A stretch of DNA of 64,000 nucleotides from Actinomyces sp. AC-20-1 (GTDB lineage Bacteria; Actinomycetota; Actinomycetes; Actinomycetales; Actinomycetaceae). How positions within the stretch are numbered: the first letter of the stretch is position 1; each line of letters opens with the position of its first letter. The translations under genes were made by a program, and so were the position numbers. Positions 17,277-25,396 of the stretch are shown here, in pieces. Where the stretch lies: positions 62,001 to 126,000 of the forward strand of contig NZ_JACJVC010000002.1 of the NCBI RefSeq assembly GCF_023369555.1. The letters run 5' to 3'. The notes beneath the pieces are model-generated. The model was not told the origin of the DNA. It ran no database searches and was given only the letters and a program-made list of their open reading frames with translations.

Positions 17277-18527
17277 CTACCGGCGGCTGAGCCTCTCGGA
17301 CATCACCAGCCCCAGGACCCCCAGCCCCATGAGGTACACGGGGAAGATCCACAGGCCCGTCGCTGAGGACAGGAAGCCGAACAGCGGAGGCATGAGCGTC
17401 GCCCCCGTGTAGGCGGCCGCCATCTGGATGCCGACGATCGCCTGCGAGTTCTCGCGCCCGAAGTTGTCCGGCGTCGAGTGGATGATCGCCGGGTAGATCG
17501 GGGCCGAGCCCACGCCCGCGAGGATGAGCCCCGCGAAGGACACGCCGCCCAGCGGCAGCGCGAGCACGAGCGAGCCGATGACCGCCAGGCAGAAGCCGAG
17601 GCGGATGAGCGCCCGGTCTCCCAGACGGTCGGCGACGAAGCCCGCGAGGAAGCGCCCTGCCGTGAGCCCCAGGATGTAGAAGGCGCCGAAGCGGGCCGCC
17701 AGCGTCGGGTCGAAGCCCCGGTCGTTGACGAAGTAGGTGGCGCCCCACAGCATCGCCGTCGCCTCCATGGCGCAGTAGGCGAAGAAGGCCAGCAGCACAT
17801 AGGGCACGCCCGGGATGCGCAGGGACCGGACGAGCGGGACCGCCTGGGCCTCGGGCGCGTCGTCCGCCGCGGTGTGGGCGGTGGCGACCCGGCGCCACAT
17901 CGGCAGCGTGGCGAGGAGGAAGGCCGCGAGCACGGCCTGGATCCAGCCCACGCCCGAGTAGGCGGAGGGCCAGCCGCCGTCCGTCGCCAGGGCCAGGCTC
18001 ATGATGAAGGGGCTGATGGAGGCGCCCACGCCCCAGAAGGAGTGCAGCCAGTTCATGTGGCGGGCGTTGTAGTACAGGGCCACGTAGTTGTTGAGGGCGG
18101 CGTCGACGGCGCCCGCACCGAGCCCGTAGGGGACGGCCCACAGCAGCAGCATCCAGAACTGGGTGGCGGTGGAGAAGCCGAGGAGGGCCAGGGCCGTCAT
18201 GGCGACGCTCACGGCCGTGACGAGGCCGACGCCGAAGCGCCGCGTGAGCCTGTCGGAGCTGAGGGAGGAGACGATCGTGCCCAGGGCGATGATGAAGGTG
18301 ACGATGCCCGCGAAGGAGGTCGGCACCGACAGGTCCTCGTGCATGACGGGCCAGCCGGAGCCGACGAGGGAGTCGGGCAGGCCGAGGCTGACGAAGGCGA
18401 GGTAGATGATCGCGAGCAGAAGTGCGTACACGACGGCGTCTCCGGGTGCGTGGGTCAGGGGCAGGTCGATGCTAACCGAGTGGTTGCTAGATTGCTGGGG
18501 CGTGGCCCGTGGTGCGAGGTCAGTCAC
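17277..18527 (-). CDS. MFS transporter (FucP/sugar-efflux-like)
   Basis: Twelve-TM major facilitator of 416 residues. It opens with YALLLAIIYLAFVSLGLPDSLVG, and the second TM is followed by SSDRLTRRFG, the loop 2-3 signature. LWAVPYGLGAGAVDAALNNYVALYYNARHMNWLHSFW-type wording matches fucose/glucose MFS proteins. The second half repeats the fold (RFLAGFVADRLGDR). GTG 18527 overlaps the arfB stop as GTGA, suggesting translational coupling; an internal GTG just before YALLL is an alternative. Substrate is not predictable. Confidence 0.85.
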   Translation of the reverse strand: MTDLAPRATPQQSSNHSVSIDLPLTHAPGDAVVYALLLAIIYLAFVSLGLPDSLVGSGWPVMHEDLSVPTSFAGIVTFIIALGTIVSSLSSDRLTRRFGVGLVTAVSVAMTALALLGFSTATQFWMLLLWAVPYGLGAGAVDAALNNYVALYYNARHMNWLHSFWGVGASISPFIMSLALATDGGWPSAYSGVGWIQAVLAAFLLATLPMWRRVATAHTAADDAPEAQAVPLVRSLRIPGVPYVLLAFFAYCAMEATAMLWGATYFVNDRGFDPTLAARFGAFYILGLTAGRFLAGFVADRLGDRALIRLGFCLAVIGSLVLALPLGGVSFAGLILAGVGSAPIYPAIIHSTPDNFGRENSQAIVGIQMAAAYTGATLMPPLFGFLSSATGLWIFPVYLMGLGVLGLVMSERLSRR

Positions 18528-18973
18528 CCGGGCGGCCGCCGCCTGCCCGCCTTGATCTCGCTGCGCCGCTTCTTCGCCGCCAGCCGACGGCACTGGGAGG
18601 TGTGCGTCGGCCTCGTCGCCCGCCGCACCTGGGCGGGGGCGAGCGCCGCCCGCAGCAGGCCCGCCAGGCGCTCGCGGGCCGCCTTGCGGTTCTGGCGCTG
18701 CGAGCGCTGCTGCGAGGCCGTGACCGTCAGGACCGTCCCCGTCAGGTAGCCGGGCGCGTGCCGGGCGAGGTGCGTCAGGGCGCGCTCGCGCTGGTGCTCG
18801 TCCAGGGCCGACGTCGTCGCCACGTCCAGGCTCAGCTGGACCCGTGAGTCGGAGGTGTTGACGCCCTGGCCTCCCGGCCCGCCCGAGTGGGAGAAGGTCT
18901 CGACCAGCTCGCCCGCCGGGACCGTCAGCCCCTTCGGGCAGCCCGGGCCGGGGCTGATGCGCAGGTCGTCCAT
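18524..18973 (-). CDS. arfB: Peptidyl-tRNA hydrolase ArfB (ribosome rescue)
   Basis: A 149-residue relative of class-I release factors that frees ribosomes stalled on non-stop mRNA. The catalytic SGGPGGQGVNT loop lies near residues 30-40 with the Gly-Gly-Gln triad, and the Lys/Arg-rich tail (KKRRSEIKAGRRRPPG) is the segment that enters the mRNA channel. ATG 18973 starts the conserved MDDLRISPGPGCP; longer in-frame starts add only non-homologous residues. It is coupled by a 4-bp overlap to the MFS transporter downstream. Confidence 0.92.
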   Translation of the reverse strand: MDDLRISPGPGCPKGLTVPAGELVETFSHSGGPGGQGVNTSDSRVQLSLDVATTSALDEHQRERALTHLARHAPGYLTGTVLTVTASQQRSQRQNRKAARERLAGLLRAALAPAQVRRATRPTHTSQCRRLAAKKRRSEIKAGRRRPPG

Positions 18974-19086
18974 GGCGACAGTCTGGCCCGTGTCGTCGTG
19001 CTCGTGCCGGTGAGACGCATGACCTGAAGGAAACATCCGGGTGGAAGACTGACGGCCGATTCGGAACGTCTACCAGGAGGCCCACA

Positions 19087-20058
19087 ATGATCAGGGTTGC
19101 TATCAACGGCTACGGGAACCTCGGACGCGGCGTTGAGCAGGCCGTGAGCAAGACCGAGGACATGGAGGTTGCCGTCGTCCTCACCCGGCGCGACCCCGCC
19201 AGCGTCACCACCCTCGGGGCGCCCGTCGCCCACCTCGACGACGCCGCCGAGTGGGTCGGCAAGGTGGATGTCTGCGTCAACTGCGGTGGTTCCGCCACCG
19301 ACCTCATCGAGCAGACCCCTGCCGCCACCGCCTTGTTCCACACGGTCGACTCCTTCGACACCCACGCGCGCATCCCCGAGCACTTCGCCGCCGTCGACGC
19401 CGCCGCGAGGGCGGCCGGCCACCTCACCCTCGTCTCCGCCGGCTGGGACCCGGGCCTGTTCTCCATGCTGCGGGTGCTCGGCGAGGCCGTCCTGCCCGAC
19501 GGCGAGACCACCACCTTCTGGGGGCCCGGCGTCTCCCAGGGCCACTCCGACGCCCTGCGGCGCATCGACGGCGTGCTCGACGCCAAGCAGTACACGCTGC
19601 CGGTCCCGGCGGCGGTCGAGCGGGCCAGGTCCGGCTCCGCCGCGGGCCTCACCACCCGCGACAAGCACACGCGCGACTGCTACGTCGTGGCCGCCGAGGG
19701 GGCGGACCTGGCCGCCATCGAGGCAGAGATCAAGGCGATGCCGAACTACTTCGCGGACTACGACACGACCGTCACCTTCGTCACCGCCGAGGAGCTGGCC
19801 GCCGAGCACGCCGGCATCCCGCACGGGGGTCAGGTCATTCGTCGCGGCGCCACCTCCGACGGCGTGCACGAGACCATCGGCTTCGAGCTGGCGCTGGACT
19901 CCAACCCCGAGTTCACCGGTGCCGTGCTCGTGGCCGTCGCCCGAGCCGTGGCGCGGATGGCTGGGCGCGGCGAGACCGGTGCGCGCACCGTCTTCGACGT
20001 CACCCTCGCGGACCTGTCCCCCCGGAGCCCGGAGGAGCTGCGCGCCAGCTACCTGTGA
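19087..20058 (+). CDS. ddh: meso-Diaminopimelate dehydrogenase
   Basis: NADPH-dependent enzyme that makes meso-diaminopimelate from tetrahydrodipicolinate and ammonia in one step, bypassing the succinylase branch. The nucleotide-binding GYGNLGRG is at residues 8-15, followed by VVLTRRDP; substrate-binding segments HTVDSFDTHARIPEHF, SAGWDPGLFSMLR and WGPGVSQGHSDALRRI are intact. The 323-residue length is standard. AGGAGG lies 7-8 nt before ATG. The window also encodes dapD and dapC of the succinylase route. A family A repeat begins 13 bp after the stop. Confidence 0.95.
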   Translation: MIRVAINGYGNLGRGVEQAVSKTEDMEVAVVLTRRDPASVTTLGAPVAHLDDAAEWVGKVDVCVNCGGSATDLIEQTPAATALFHTVDSFDTHARIPEHFAAVDAAARAAGHLTLVSAGWDPGLFSMLRVLGEAVLPDGETTTFWGPGVSQGHSDALRRIDGVLDAKQYTLPVPAAVERARSGSAAGLTTRDKHTRDCYVVAAEGADLAAIEAEIKAMPNYFADYDTTVTFVTAEELAAEHAGIPHGGQVIRRGATSDGVHETIGFELALDSNPEFTGAVLVAVARAVARMAGRGETGARTVFDVTLADLSPRSPEELRASYL

Positions 20059-20071
20059 GGCGGCGGACGCC

Positions 20072-20183
20072 TGTCACGCATCCCTAGTCAGAGCCCGCCC
20101 TGGGCTCTCCGGGTGTCCCAGAAACCGCGGAATCCCGCGGGTCTGCTGAGAGACCGGAGTCTCTGACCAGGGATGCGTGACAT
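20072..20183. repeat. Palindromic repeat family A, copy 2 (112 bp)
   Basis: Best-preserved copy: left end TGTCACGCATCCCTAGTCAG and the complement of the right end TGTCACGCATCCCTGGTCAG differ at one position, and the match extends to AG. The centre carries ACCGCGGAATCCCGCGGG. It lies between ddh and vapB. Confidence 0.85.
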
Positions 20184-20218
20184 TGGCGGCGGCTGCGCAC
20201 TGACTCAGGGCGGTGAGG

Positions 20219-20246
20219 CCTGTGGAGAGCCGCGGCTGTCCACAGG
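20219..20246. promoter_or_regulatory. 28-bp near-perfect palindrome upstream of vapBC
   Basis: The 28 bases consist of CCTGTGGA, G, the self-complementary AGCCGCGGCT, G, and TCCACAGG; only the paired ninth positions fail to match. It lies 86 bp before vapB GTG 20332. An operator for the VapBC complex or a terminator hairpin is possible. Confidence 0.5.
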
Positions 20247-20331
20247 CTCGGGGCAGGATCTGCCGCTCATGCTTGCCGCTGTGCATGAGGAAGGCCATCG
20301 TGAGATGTCGAACCTGATGCAGGAGGCGGCT

Positions 20332-20535
20332 GTGCGCACGACGATCACCATTGACGACGACCTCCTCGAACGGGCTGTCGAGCTCACCGGCATCCACGAG
20401 CGCTCCGCACTCGTGCGCGAGGCCGTTGAGACTCTCGTTCGCGTGGAGAGCGCGCGCCGCCTGACGCGGCTCGGGGGAACCGATCCCGTGGCTCAGGCGG
20501 GACGACGTCGACGCGAGGTGCATGATCCTCGTTGA
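20332..20535 (+). CDS. vapB: VapB-type antitoxin
   Basis: A 67-residue antitoxin that should bind VapC and its own promoter. It begins with the ribbon-helix-helix segment RTTITIDDDLLERAVELTG followed by HERSALVREAVETLV and an Arg-rich C-terminus that would wrap the toxin. GTG 20332 is chosen because AGGAGG at 20321-20326 is 5 nt upstream and homology begins there; longer in-frame starts add unrelated residues. It overlaps vapC by 14 bp, the usual coupling in these modules. Confidence 0.88.
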   Translation: MRTTITIDDDLLERAVELTGIHERSALVREAVETLVRVESARRLTRLGGTDPVAQAGRRRREVHDPR

Positions 20536-20884
20536 CACGAGCATCTGGATCGATCACCTCCGCTCGGCAGATCCCAGGCTGCAGGAGCTCCTTGAGCAGG
20601 ACGAGGCCTGCACCCACGGGCTCGTCCTGACCGGGCTGGCCGTGGGGGCCCTCTCCCGTCGCGCGGAGGTCCTTGTGCTTTGCAGCGGTTGCGGAGCCTT
20701 CCGACGGGTCCGTGACGCCGAAGCGCAGTGGCTCATCGAGTCCCGCCGGCTCTGGGGGCAGGGCCTGTCCGCGGTCGATGTCCACCTCCTGGCTGCTGTT
20801 CTCGCTGTGGATGGCGCGATGCTGTGGACCCGGGACATGCGCCTCGCCGCCGCGGCGGATGACCTCGGCGTCGCCTGGCGGTGA
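20522..20884 (+). CDS. vapC: VapC-type PIN-domain toxin with altered catalytic residue
   Basis: A 120-residue PIN-domain ribonuclease-fold protein. The first acidic residue is in place (ILVDTS, Asp5), as are the later ones in LSAVDVHLLAA and LWTRDMRLA. The second catalytic acid, Glu in the family motif H-P-F-V-I-G-E-L-A-L-G, is replaced by Gly38 (HGLVLTGLAVG; codon GGG 20633-20635), one transition away from GAG. The active site may therefore be weakened, making this a disarmed or diverging toxin. Otherwise fold and length are normal, and the vapB overlap is intact. Confidence 0.85.
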   Translation: MILVDTSIWIDHLRSADPRLQELLEQDEACTHGLVLTGLAVGALSRRAEVLVLCSGCGAFRRVRDAEAQWLIESRRLWGQGLSAVDVHLLAAVLAVDGAMLWTRDMRLAAAADDLGVAWR

Positions 20885-20969
20885 AGCGGCTGTTGCCACA
20901 GGACCTCGCCCTCGTCGGGGCACGCCCCGGGATGGCCTGTCGAGCTTCATCCGCACCTATGCTCTACCC

Positions 20970-21860
20970 ATGTCGACCTCACTCACTGTCCTGCGCACCG
21001 GAACCGTCGTCGTCGACGAGGCCCTGCCGTACCACCGCGCCACCGACCGCCCGCTCGCCTGGACCCATGCGGGCCGCTCACGCCGCCACCTCATCGAGGC
21101 GCCGGTCTCCTGCTACCTCATCGAGAACCGGCACGGCCTGACCCTCATCGACTCCGGCTGGCACGCGGGCAACCGGGACCGGGCCTGGCAGGTTGCCAAC
21201 CTGCGCCAGCAGTACCCCGTCAACAAGGCGGTCCTGCCCGACGGCGAGGCCATCCACGAGCAGCTCGAGGAGCGTGGGCTGCGCCCGCAGGACCTGGACC
21301 TCGTCCTCCTGTCCCACCTGCACTGCGACCACGCCGACGGCCTGCGCCACCTCGCCGGTGCCCCGAGGGTCCTCGTCTCCGCGCCCGAGCTGAGCGCAGC
21401 GAGCCGGGACCGGCTTCGCTACCTGCCCCACGAGTGGAAGGGCGTCGACGTCGGCACGTTCCTCTGGGACACGCAGGTCGGTCCCTTCGGCGCGGGCTGG
21501 GACGTCTTCGGTGACGGCGACCTCGTCATGGTCCACGTCCCCGGCCACGCCTGGGGACTGTGCGCGACGCTCGTGCGCGGTGACGTGACCACCGAGGGCG
21601 ACGACGCCGAGCGCGCCGGCTGGGTCGGCGGCGTCGACGCTCCGGGGCGTGAGGACCCACGAGCCTTCCACCTGCTGACCTCCGACGTCGGCTATGGGCG
21701 CCCATCCTTTGACGAGGGCCTGCGGCCCGGAGTCGTCGTCGACGCGGGGCTCGCCGAGCACTCGCTCGCCTGGGTGCGGGCCGTCGAGTCCGACCCGCGC
21801 TGCCTCGGCCTCATGGCCAACCACGACCCCGAGGTGAGGCCCGGCGCCCGGGTGTTCTGA
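20970..21860 (+). CDS. Metallo-beta-lactamase-fold hydrolase (AHL-lactonase-like)
   Basis: A 296-residue MBL-fold hydrolase. The zinc motif HLHCDHADG is intact, preceded by DLVLLS and followed by the metal ligands in VHVPGHAWG, SDVGYG and MANHDPE. The opening (CYLIENRHGLTLIDSGW) and spacing resemble N-acyl-homoserine lactonases and related lactone hydrolases, but sequence alone cannot name the substrate. ATG 20970 has no Shine-Dalgarno; TATGCT at 20958-20963 is 6 nt upstream, consistent with a leaderless transcript. It converges on trpB. Confidence 0.85.
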   Translation: MSTSLTVLRTGTVVVDEALPYHRATDRPLAWTHAGRSRRHLIEAPVSCYLIENRHGLTLIDSGWHAGNRDRAWQVANLRQQYPVNKAVLPDGEAIHEQLEERGLRPQDLDLVLLSHLHCDHADGLRHLAGAPRVLVSAPELSAASRDRLRYLPHEWKGVDVGTFLWDTQVGPFGAGWDVFGDGDLVMVHVPGHAWGLCATLVRGDVTTEGDDAERAGWVGGVDAPGREDPRAFHLLTSDVGYGRPSFDEGLRPGVVVDAGLAEHSLAWVRAVESDPRCLGLMANHDPEVRPGARVF

Positions 21861-21871
21861 CCCCGGCGCCG
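21860..21871. terminator. GC palindrome between convergent MBL and trpB genes
   Basis: CCCGGCGCCGGG is a perfect 12-bp palindrome starting at the end of the MBL stop codon and 20 bp before the trpB stop codon. It may contribute to two-way termination; no T-run is present. Confidence 0.3.
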
Positions 21872-21891
21872 GGCACCGCGCCCAGCCGCGC

Positions 21892-23265
21892 TCAGTGGTG
21901 CGCGACCGTTCGACCCGCCTCACGGGCGTTGGACTCGGCCGTCATCATCCTGAGGATCTCGGAGATCTTGAGCCCGCGCGTGGGCACCGCCACCGGGTCC
22001 TCGAACAGCAGGTCTCCGAGCACGTTCTGCACGTACTCCATGTCCTTGTCCCCACGGCCCGACAGGTTGACGAGGATGCTCACCGGCTCTCCCTCGTAGC
22101 CCTCGGCCTCCAGCTCCTCCGCCATCTTCAGCGCCTGCGCCAGCGCGTGCGAGGACTCCAGCGCCGGGATGATCCCCTCGTAGCGGCTGAGCACACGGAA
22201 GGCCTGCAGAGCCTCGTTGTCGTCGATCCCCAGGTACTCGGCCCGGCCCGTCTGCATGAGCCACGCGTGCTCAGCCCCCACCCCCGGGTAGTCCAGGCCC
22301 GCGGACACGGAGAAGGACTCGCCGACGTTGCCGTCGCTCGAGCGCAGCACGTAGGAGCGCGAGCCGTGCAGGATGCCGATCTCACCGCGGTTGAGCGGGG
22401 CGCCGTGACGGTGCGTGTCCAGCCCCTCACCGGCCGGCTCCACGCCGATGAGGCGCACGTCGGCGTTGCCCGGCTCGTCCTTGAGGTACTCGGCGAAGGC
22501 GCCGATCGCGTTGGAGCCGCCACCGACCGCGGCGACCACGTAGTCCGGCAGACGGCCCGTGCGCTGAAGCATCTGCTCGCGCGTCTCGCGGGAGATGACC
22601 GACTGGAACTCCTTGACGAGCGTCGGGAAGGGGTGGGGGCCGCAGGCCGAGCCCAGCAGGTAGTGCGTCGTCGACAGGTTCTCCACCCAGTCGCCCAGCG
22701 CGATGTCGATCGCGTTGGACATCGAGCCGCCCTCGTCATTGGTCACCGGCACGACCTTCGCGCCCATGAGGCGCATGCGGCGCACGTTCGGCTGCTGGCG
22801 GGCCACGTCCGTCGCCCCCATGTAGATCGTGCACTCCATGCCCATGAGCGCGGCCACCATGGCGGTCGCCGTCCCGTGCTGGCCGGCGCCCGTCTCGGCG
22901 ATGAGACGCGTCTTGCCCAGGCGCTTGGCGAGCAGGGCCTGCGCGAGCACCTGGTTGCCCTTGTGCGCGCCGCCGTGGGCCAGGTCCTCGCGCTTGAGGA
23001 AGATGCGGGCCCTGCCGCGCCCGTGGCCCTCAAGGGGCAGGTTGGCGCACTCGGTGATGGGGGTCGGGCGGCCCAGGTACTCGCGCTGGAGGCGGTCGAG
23101 CTCGGCGAGGAAGGCGGGGTCGGCGACGGCCTCGACGTAGGCCCTCTCCAGCTCGTCGAGCACGGGAAGGAGCCGGTCGGGCACGTACTGCCCGCCGAAC
23201 TCGCCGAAGAAGGCCGGGATGAGGGTGTCGCGGGTCTGGATCGCGGGGGTCTGGTCGCTGGTCAT
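21892..23265 (-). CDS. trpB: Tryptophan synthase beta chain
   Basis: PLP enzyme joining indole and serine to give tryptophan. The PLP-lysine motif reads LAHGGAHKGNQVLAQALLAKR, and GAGQHGTATAM, the phosphate-binding GGGSNAIG, and the KREDLAHGG context match the enterobacterial-type TrpB. At 457 residues it exceeds E. coli TrpB by about 60, mainly through a C-terminal extension after SGRGDKDMEYVQ. No trpA or other trp gene is visible in the window, so it is an orphan here and may work with a distant alpha subunit or salvage indole. AAGGA precedes ATG 23265. Confidence 0.95.
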   Translation of the reverse strand: MTSDQTPAIQTRDTLIPAFFGEFGGQYVPDRLLPVLDELERAYVEAVADPAFLAELDRLQREYLGRPTPITECANLPLEGHGRGRARIFLKREDLAHGGAHKGNQVLAQALLAKRLGKTRLIAETGAGQHGTATAMVAALMGMECTIYMGATDVARQQPNVRRMRLMGAKVVPVTNDEGGSMSNAIDIALGDWVENLSTTHYLLGSACGPHPFPTLVKEFQSVISRETREQMLQRTGRLPDYVVAAVGGGSNAIGAFAEYLKDEPGNADVRLIGVEPAGEGLDTHRHGAPLNRGEIGILHGSRSYVLRSSDGNVGESFSVSAGLDYPGVGAEHAWLMQTGRAEYLGIDDNEALQAFRVLSRYEGIIPALESSHALAQALKMAEELEAEGYEGEPVSILVNLSGRGDKDMEYVQNVLGDLLFEDPVAVPTRGLKISEILRMMTAESNAREAGRTVAHH

Positions 23266-23466
23266 GGGTGGTCCTTCTCGGTCATGGGTCCCGACGACGC
23301 GGGGTCCGCCGGACGCGCGACCGGCCCGCAGCCTCGGGTGAGGGGCGAGCCGGGTGGTCGGTGCACGGTGAGGCGGCGGGCGCCGTCGGGCGCGCCACCA
23401 CCGCTCCTCGCACCTCAGTGGTGCTAGGTGATGCTAGGGGCCGGTGGCACGGCGGGCAAGGCGCGC

Positions 23467-24468
23467 TCAACCGGTGGCCAGGGTCTGTGCGATCTCGTCA
23501 CGCACCTGCTGCGCGGCGCCGCGTCGCGTCACCATCTCGTCGACGACGACGAGCCCCAGCACCACCGCGAAGCCCACCATCCCCAGGCCCACCACGGCCC
23601 CGAGCTGCGCTCCCGGCGCGAGGAGGGTGCCGGAGTCGGACTGCCACGGCCACAGCGCCCTCAGGCCCCCCACCATGAGCCCCGCCAGCGCCGCCAGGGT
23701 CATCGCCTCGTAGCGGGCCAGCAGCACCTGCAGGGCCTTGACTACGACGGCCAGCCCGACGAGGGCCCCCGCCGCGAAGAGGCCGAGGTAGCCCAGGTCG
23801 AGGGTGTCCACGGCGCGCAGCGTCGGCTGGTACAGGCCCAGCGTGAGCAGCAGGAAGGAGCCCGACAGGCCCGGCAGGACGAGGGCGGAGACGGCGATGG
23901 CGGCCGCTGCGACGACGACGAGGGGGTGAGGTGTGAGCCTCGTGGGCTCCAGCGACACGAGCAGGTAGGTGAGGACCGCTGCGAGGACGCCGACGGCGAG
24001 CAGTCGCAGCGGGCGCTGGCGGCGGGTGCGCGACCCCAGGGGCACGGCCCCGATGGAGGCGGTGATCATGCGTACCGGCACGGCCACGGAGGCGAGCACC
24101 ATGCCCAGGAAGAGGCCGCGCATGAGCGTGGGGTGGTGCTCGACGGCGTCGGCCATGGGCCCGGCGACGGTGAGGACCGCCACCGCCATCCCGGCCATGA
24201 CGGGCAGGAGCACGCGCCACTGCACCTCGGCCAGGCAGGCGCGGGCGCCGGCGACCCGGTCCGGGCCGGTGACGAGCGCCTTGACGGCGGAGATGAGCGC
24301 GGAGGCGGAGCCGATGAGCTCGTGGTAGATGCCGACGACGAGGGCGACTGTGCCGCCGGAGACGCCGGGGACGGTCTCCACCGTGCCGATGAGGGCGCCG
24401 CGCACGACGTTGCCCAGGACGCTGGTGCGCCGGCGCGGGGTGGGGGTACCGGGGGCGGTGGGCGTCAT
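23467..24468 (-). CDS. popT: DUF368 membrane protein (PopT-type undecaprenyl-phosphate translocase)
   Basis: Polytopic membrane protein of 333 residues with about nine hydrophobic segments. The family signatures are ALIGTVETVPGVSGGTVALVVGIY near residue 25 and the internal repeat ALVLPGLSGSFLLLTLGLY near residue 195. DUF368 proteins have been assigned as flippases that recycle undecaprenyl phosphate across the membrane for wall polymer synthesis. GGAGA precedes ATG 24468. It stands alone, 200 bp upstream of trpB on the same strand. Confidence 0.88.
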   Translation of the reverse strand: MTPTAPGTPTPRRRTSVLGNVVRGALIGTVETVPGVSGGTVALVVGIYHELIGSASALISAVKALVTGPDRVAGARACLAEVQWRVLLPVMAGMAVAVLTVAGPMADAVEHHPTLMRGLFLGMVLASVAVPVRMITASIGAVPLGSRTRRQRPLRLLAVGVLAAVLTYLLVSLEPTRLTPHPLVVVAAAAIAVSALVLPGLSGSFLLLTLGLYQPTLRAVDTLDLGYLGLFAAGALVGLAVVVKALQVLLARYEAMTLAALAGLMVGGLRALWPWQSDSGTLLAPGAQLGAVVGLGMVGFAVVLGLVVVDEMVTRRGAAQQVRDEIAQTLATG

Positions 24469-24647
24469 GCGGGTCTCCTCGGGCTCGGGCGCTGTCCTGC
24501 GACGACGGTAAGGGCTGATCCTGTGGGCGTCATGCGCGTGAGGCGTGAGACGCGTCGCGGTCGGGGCTGCGGGGTGGCCGGGGCGGCGGACCCGCTCGTC
24601 TCCGTCCGGGTTTGCCGTGCCCGGCGCCGACGGCGGACAGTGGCCCC

Positions 24648-25253
24648 GTGACCAGCAACGAGCCCGACCGAGACCCCCGCGGCACCCTCGACATCGACGC
24701 CCGCGGCGGTGCCCCCGCTGCCCGGGTCCCCGAGGGCCCGCGCGGCCTGCTCACGGTGCGCGCCGCCCGGCCCGAGGACGCCGCCCGCGTCGCCCGCCTG
24801 CTGTGCCTGCGCGCGGGCACGAGCGTGGACAGGGCGAGGCAGCAGGCGCCGGCCATGATCGAGAACCTGCCGGCGCTCGTCATCGCGACCCTCACGCCCG
24901 ACGGCGTCAGCGCCGAGGACGCCGAGGCCCTGGCGGTCCCGGTCGCGCTCTCCGGCGCCTTCTTCCTGCCCGAGGGCATGTTCGCCGAGGACGGCTGGAT
25001 GGTCACCGGCCTGGTCATCGACCCCGATGTCAGGCGCGGGGGCATCGGGCGGGCCGTGCTGGCCGAGCTCGTGCGCCAGGTCGGCGCCCTCCAGCCGGGG
25101 GCTGTGCTCCAGACCTTCGTGGACGCCACCCACCACGCGGCACTCGCCATGCACCTGTCCGTCGGCTTCCAGAAGGTCGAGGAGAGGCGGACCTTCGCGG
25201 GTATGGAGATGCCCGACGGCGGTGTGGTGCTCGCCGTCGTCTGCCCCGGCTGA
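24648..25253 (+). CDS. GNAT-family N-acetyltransferase
   Basis: A 201-residue acetyl-CoA-dependent acyltransferase. The GNAT core begins at LLTVRAARPEDAARVARLL; motif A, the CoA pyrophosphate loop, reads VTGLVIDPDVRRGGIGRAVL, and the final strand is AMHLSVGFQKVEERRTF. The first 30 residues are a disordered Asp/Arg/Gly leader. GTG 24648 is preferred: GACAGT at 24636-24641 is 6 nt upstream and no Shine-Dalgarno is seen; a TTG at 24612 is a weaker alternative. Substrate unknown. Confidence 0.8.
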   Translation: MTSNEPDRDPRGTLDIDARGGAPAARVPEGPRGLLTVRAARPEDAARVARLLCLRAGTSVDRARQQAPAMIENLPALVIATLTPDGVSAEDAEALAVPVALSGAFFLPEGMFAEDGWMVTGLVIDPDVRRGGIGRAVLAELVRQVGALQPGAVLQTFVDATHHAALAMHLSVGFQKVEERRTFAGMEMPDGGVVLAVVCPG

Positions 25254-25296
25254 GCCGGCGCCCTCCCCCTGAGTCCTGCACCCCCTGCGTCCTGCA

Positions 25297-25365
25297 CGAG
25301 TTCGAGGGTTATGCACCGAGTTCGAGCCTTCAGCCCTCGAACTCGGTGCATAACCCTCGAACTCG
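25297..25365. repeat. 69-bp hairpin element family B, copy 1
   Basis: Two perfectly complementary 30-bp arms (25297-25326 and 25336-25365) flank a 9-nt loop. Each arm is CGAGTTCGAG, ten spacer bases, CGAGTTCGAG. It lies between the convergent GNAT and M48 genes. Copy 2 at 26852-26920 has identical dimensions and about 24/30 and 22/30 identity in the arms. Confidence 0.85.
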
Positions 25366-25396
25366 CGGTGGGGGTGGTGGGGAGAGGCGTGCCGGG

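Noticed and set aside
23262-23285. Seven-codon mini-frame (MTEKDHP) whose stop overlaps the trpB ATG
   Set aside because: It contains no Trp codons and seems to arise from a 10-bp direct repeat; no attenuation structure is visible.
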